DNA from: Thiolinea sp041395485 | GTDB taxonomy: Bacteria > Pseudomonadota > Gammaproteobacteria > Thiotrichales > Thiotrichaceae | Length of the DNA stretch: 64,000 nucleotides | Direction of reading: 5' to 3' | NCBI GenBank assembly: GCA_041395485.1 | Contig: JAWLAK010000001.1 | Span: 62,001 to 126,000 of the forward strand | Part shown: positions 62,952 through 64,000 of the stretch, in pieces | Layout of the letters: every line of letters begins with the position of its first letter | How positions within the stretch are numbered: position 1 is the stretch's first letter | The notes under the pieces: model-generated | The model's input: only the letters and a program-made list of their open reading frames with translations | Databases searched by the model: none | Told to the model about the DNA's origin: nothing | Program-made: the position numbers and the translations under genes

Positions 62952-63935
62952 TTGAAACCTGTAAAAATTCAGTCGTATTCAACGGTAGTGCAGATTATTG
63001 TCTTGCTGTTAATAGTGGCCGGTGGCGTGTTTTATAACCAAAGTGTGGTGATGCGCTTTTTCGAGACGACCAAAACCGGGCACATGGGACTGCTGCTGAA
63101 CGGCCTGATTATTTTGCTGTTTACCCTGGGCTTGCTGCGGATTATTTCTCTGCTGCTGAGTTATGCCGGGGAGCAGAGTGTGTTGCGGCATTTTATTGAG
63201 CGGGTTAAGGATAAGGTGGCTAATCCGACTTATCAGCTGAAAAAGTCGGCGATGATTGTCGAGCGTTATCAGGCTGTGCAGTTAATCAACCAGCAGAATG
63301 CTGAGGTTGATCAGAGTGCGCTGGCTTCCACACTGGCGGCTACCCAGTCATCACGATTTACACTGGTGCGTTTTGTCAATAATACGCTGATTCTGGCCGG
63401 GGTGTTCGGCACCATTGTATCACTGTCGGTGGCGCTATTTGGTGCGGCAGAGCTGCTGGATTCACCGGATAGTCTGGATAAAATGGGCACGATTATCGGC
63501 GGCATGTCCACCGCGCTGAGTACAACGATTACCGCGATACTCTGTTTTGTGTTTTTTTCTTATTTTCACCTGCGTCTGCAGGATGCCCGCACCCAGCTGC
63601 TGGCGAATATTGAGAATGTGACTTCGCTGTATATTCTGCCGCGTTTCCGCACCTCGGAAGAAAGCGTTTTGCATGATATTACTGTGCTGACCAATGAGCT
63701 GCGTCACTCGGCTGAGGCGGTGCGCAAGATTCAGGATCGCTTTTTACAGGCCGGTGACCGCCTGCAGCTGGCGGTGGATGATTTGCAGAACAGTATTGGC
63801 AGCGGCAGCGAGGATATCCGGATTATCCGTGATTCACTGCGTGAAGGCTTCCGTCTGCCGGGTGATATTCCTGACCGGCATAGTGATCCGGAAGTGGATT
63901 TACAGCGCATCCGTGAGCGGAGCCTCAGGCAATGA
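62952..63935 (+). CDS. MotA/TolQ/ExbB-type proton channel-like membrane protein
   Basis: A 327-aa protein starting at TTG. Four membrane helices lie at about 11-28, 46-70, 142-166 and 181-206. The last two carry AGVFGTIVSLSVALFGAAE and GGMSTALSTTITAILCF, which resemble the third and fourth helices of MotA/TolQ/ExbB channel subunits. The tail (about 225-290) is helical and charged, much shorter than that of the Zorya protein ZorA. It overlaps the next gene by four bases, whose start suits a MotB/TolR/ZorB-type partner. The role is unknown: stator, transport energiser or defence. Confidence 0.75.
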   Translation: MKPVKIQSYSTVVQIIVLLLIVAGGVFYNQSVVMRFFETTKTGHMGLLLNGLIILLFTLGLLRIISLLLSYAGEQSVLRHFIERVKDKVANPTYQLKKSAMIVERYQAVQLINQQNAEVDQSALASTLAATQSSRFTLVRFVNNTLILAGVFGTIVSLSVALFGAAELLDSPDSLDKMGTIIGGMSTALSTTITAILCFVFFSYFHLRLQDARTQLLANIENVTSLYILPRFRTSEESVLHDITVLTNELRHSAEAVRKIQDRFLQAGDRLQLAVDDLQNSIGSGSEDIRIIRDSLREGFRLPGDIPDRHSDPEVDLQRIRERSLRQ

Positions 63936-64000
63936 GCTGGGGAAATGTTTTTCAGCCTGAAGAGACAGAGGATAGTTTCTGGCCGTCATTTACCGATATT
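63932..64000 (+). CDS. Start of a MotB/TolR/ZorB-like partner gene (cut by the window end)
   Basis: Twenty-three codons are visible from an ATG that overlaps the stop of the channel gene in the sequence atga. They end in DSFWPSFTDI. In MotB, ZorB and related proteins a W-P-S-F-x-D stretch leads into the single membrane helix, and the Asp is the proton-carrying residue. The rest is outside the window, so identity and length are unproven. Confidence 0.5.
   Translation, partial: MSWGNVFQPEETEDSFWPSFTDI

Noticed and set aside
62952..64000. Zorya defence system
   Set aside because: Only the channel pair can be suspected; the long ZorA tail and the ZorC, ZorD or ZorE genes are not visible, so the name is not justified.

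Overview
This 64 kb window is chromosomal DNA of a gammaproteobacterium. The marker neighbourhoods are typical of that class: lpoA-yraN-argA, mrdA-rodA-rlpA-dacA-ybeD-lipB, leuC-leuD-asd-fimV-truA, mfd and minCDE. It carries c-type cytochromes, a FimV hub protein and an IPTL-CTERM surface protein. I cannot assign a genus; the Cys4 zinc-lid adenylate kinase and the IPTL-CTERM protein argue against a close relative of Escherichia. I saw no tRNA, rRNA, CRISPR array or insertion sequence.

Layout. 1-9 kb: cytochrome c', small conserved proteins, a PKHD-type dioxygenase, argA, yraN, lpoA, rsmI, adk and ppa. 9-16 kb: the cell-elongation and lipoate cluster (PBP2, RodA, RlpA, DacA, YbeD, LipB), without mltB between rodA and rlpA and without lipA after lipB. 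16-19 kb: an MDR oxidoreductase with a divergent LysR regulator, and a lipoprotein. 19-29 kb: a defence island on the minus strand: hsdR, a 77-aa protein overlapping an HNH nuclease gene, hsdM, the C-terminal remnant of a RelE/HigB-type toxin in front of an intact XRE antitoxin, hsdS, and an M15-peptidase-like gene, with an AAA-ATPase/PD-(D/E)XK protein upstream. 28.7-33.7 kb: a tight six-gene operon with two different D-glutamate-cyclase-type proteins, the PxpABC 5-oxoprolinase and a D-amino-acid transaminase; together these outline a route joining D-glutamate, 5-oxoproline and glutamate. 33.8-37.8 kb: a MoxR / DUF58 / transglutaminase operon. 38.3-43.5 kb: two related secreted proteins, one with GEVED and DUF11 domains and one with six SdrD-B-like domains and an IPTL-CTERM tail. 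43.6-53.3 kb: a cytochrome c, LysR, leuC, an entericidin-like lipoprotein, leuD, asd, fimV and truA; leuB is absent and a perfect 31-bp tandem duplication lies in the leuD-asd gap. 53.3-64 kb: mfd, a Sel1-repeat protein, minCDE, two TlpA-like thiol proteins, rmuC, and at the right edge a MotA/TolQ-like channel subunit overlapping the start of a gene whose first residues look like a MotB/ZorB-type partner.

The parts most worth following up are the D-glutamate/5-oxoproline operon, the layered restriction island with its decayed toxin-antitoxin pair, the proton-channel pair cut by the window edge, and the paired surface proteins.
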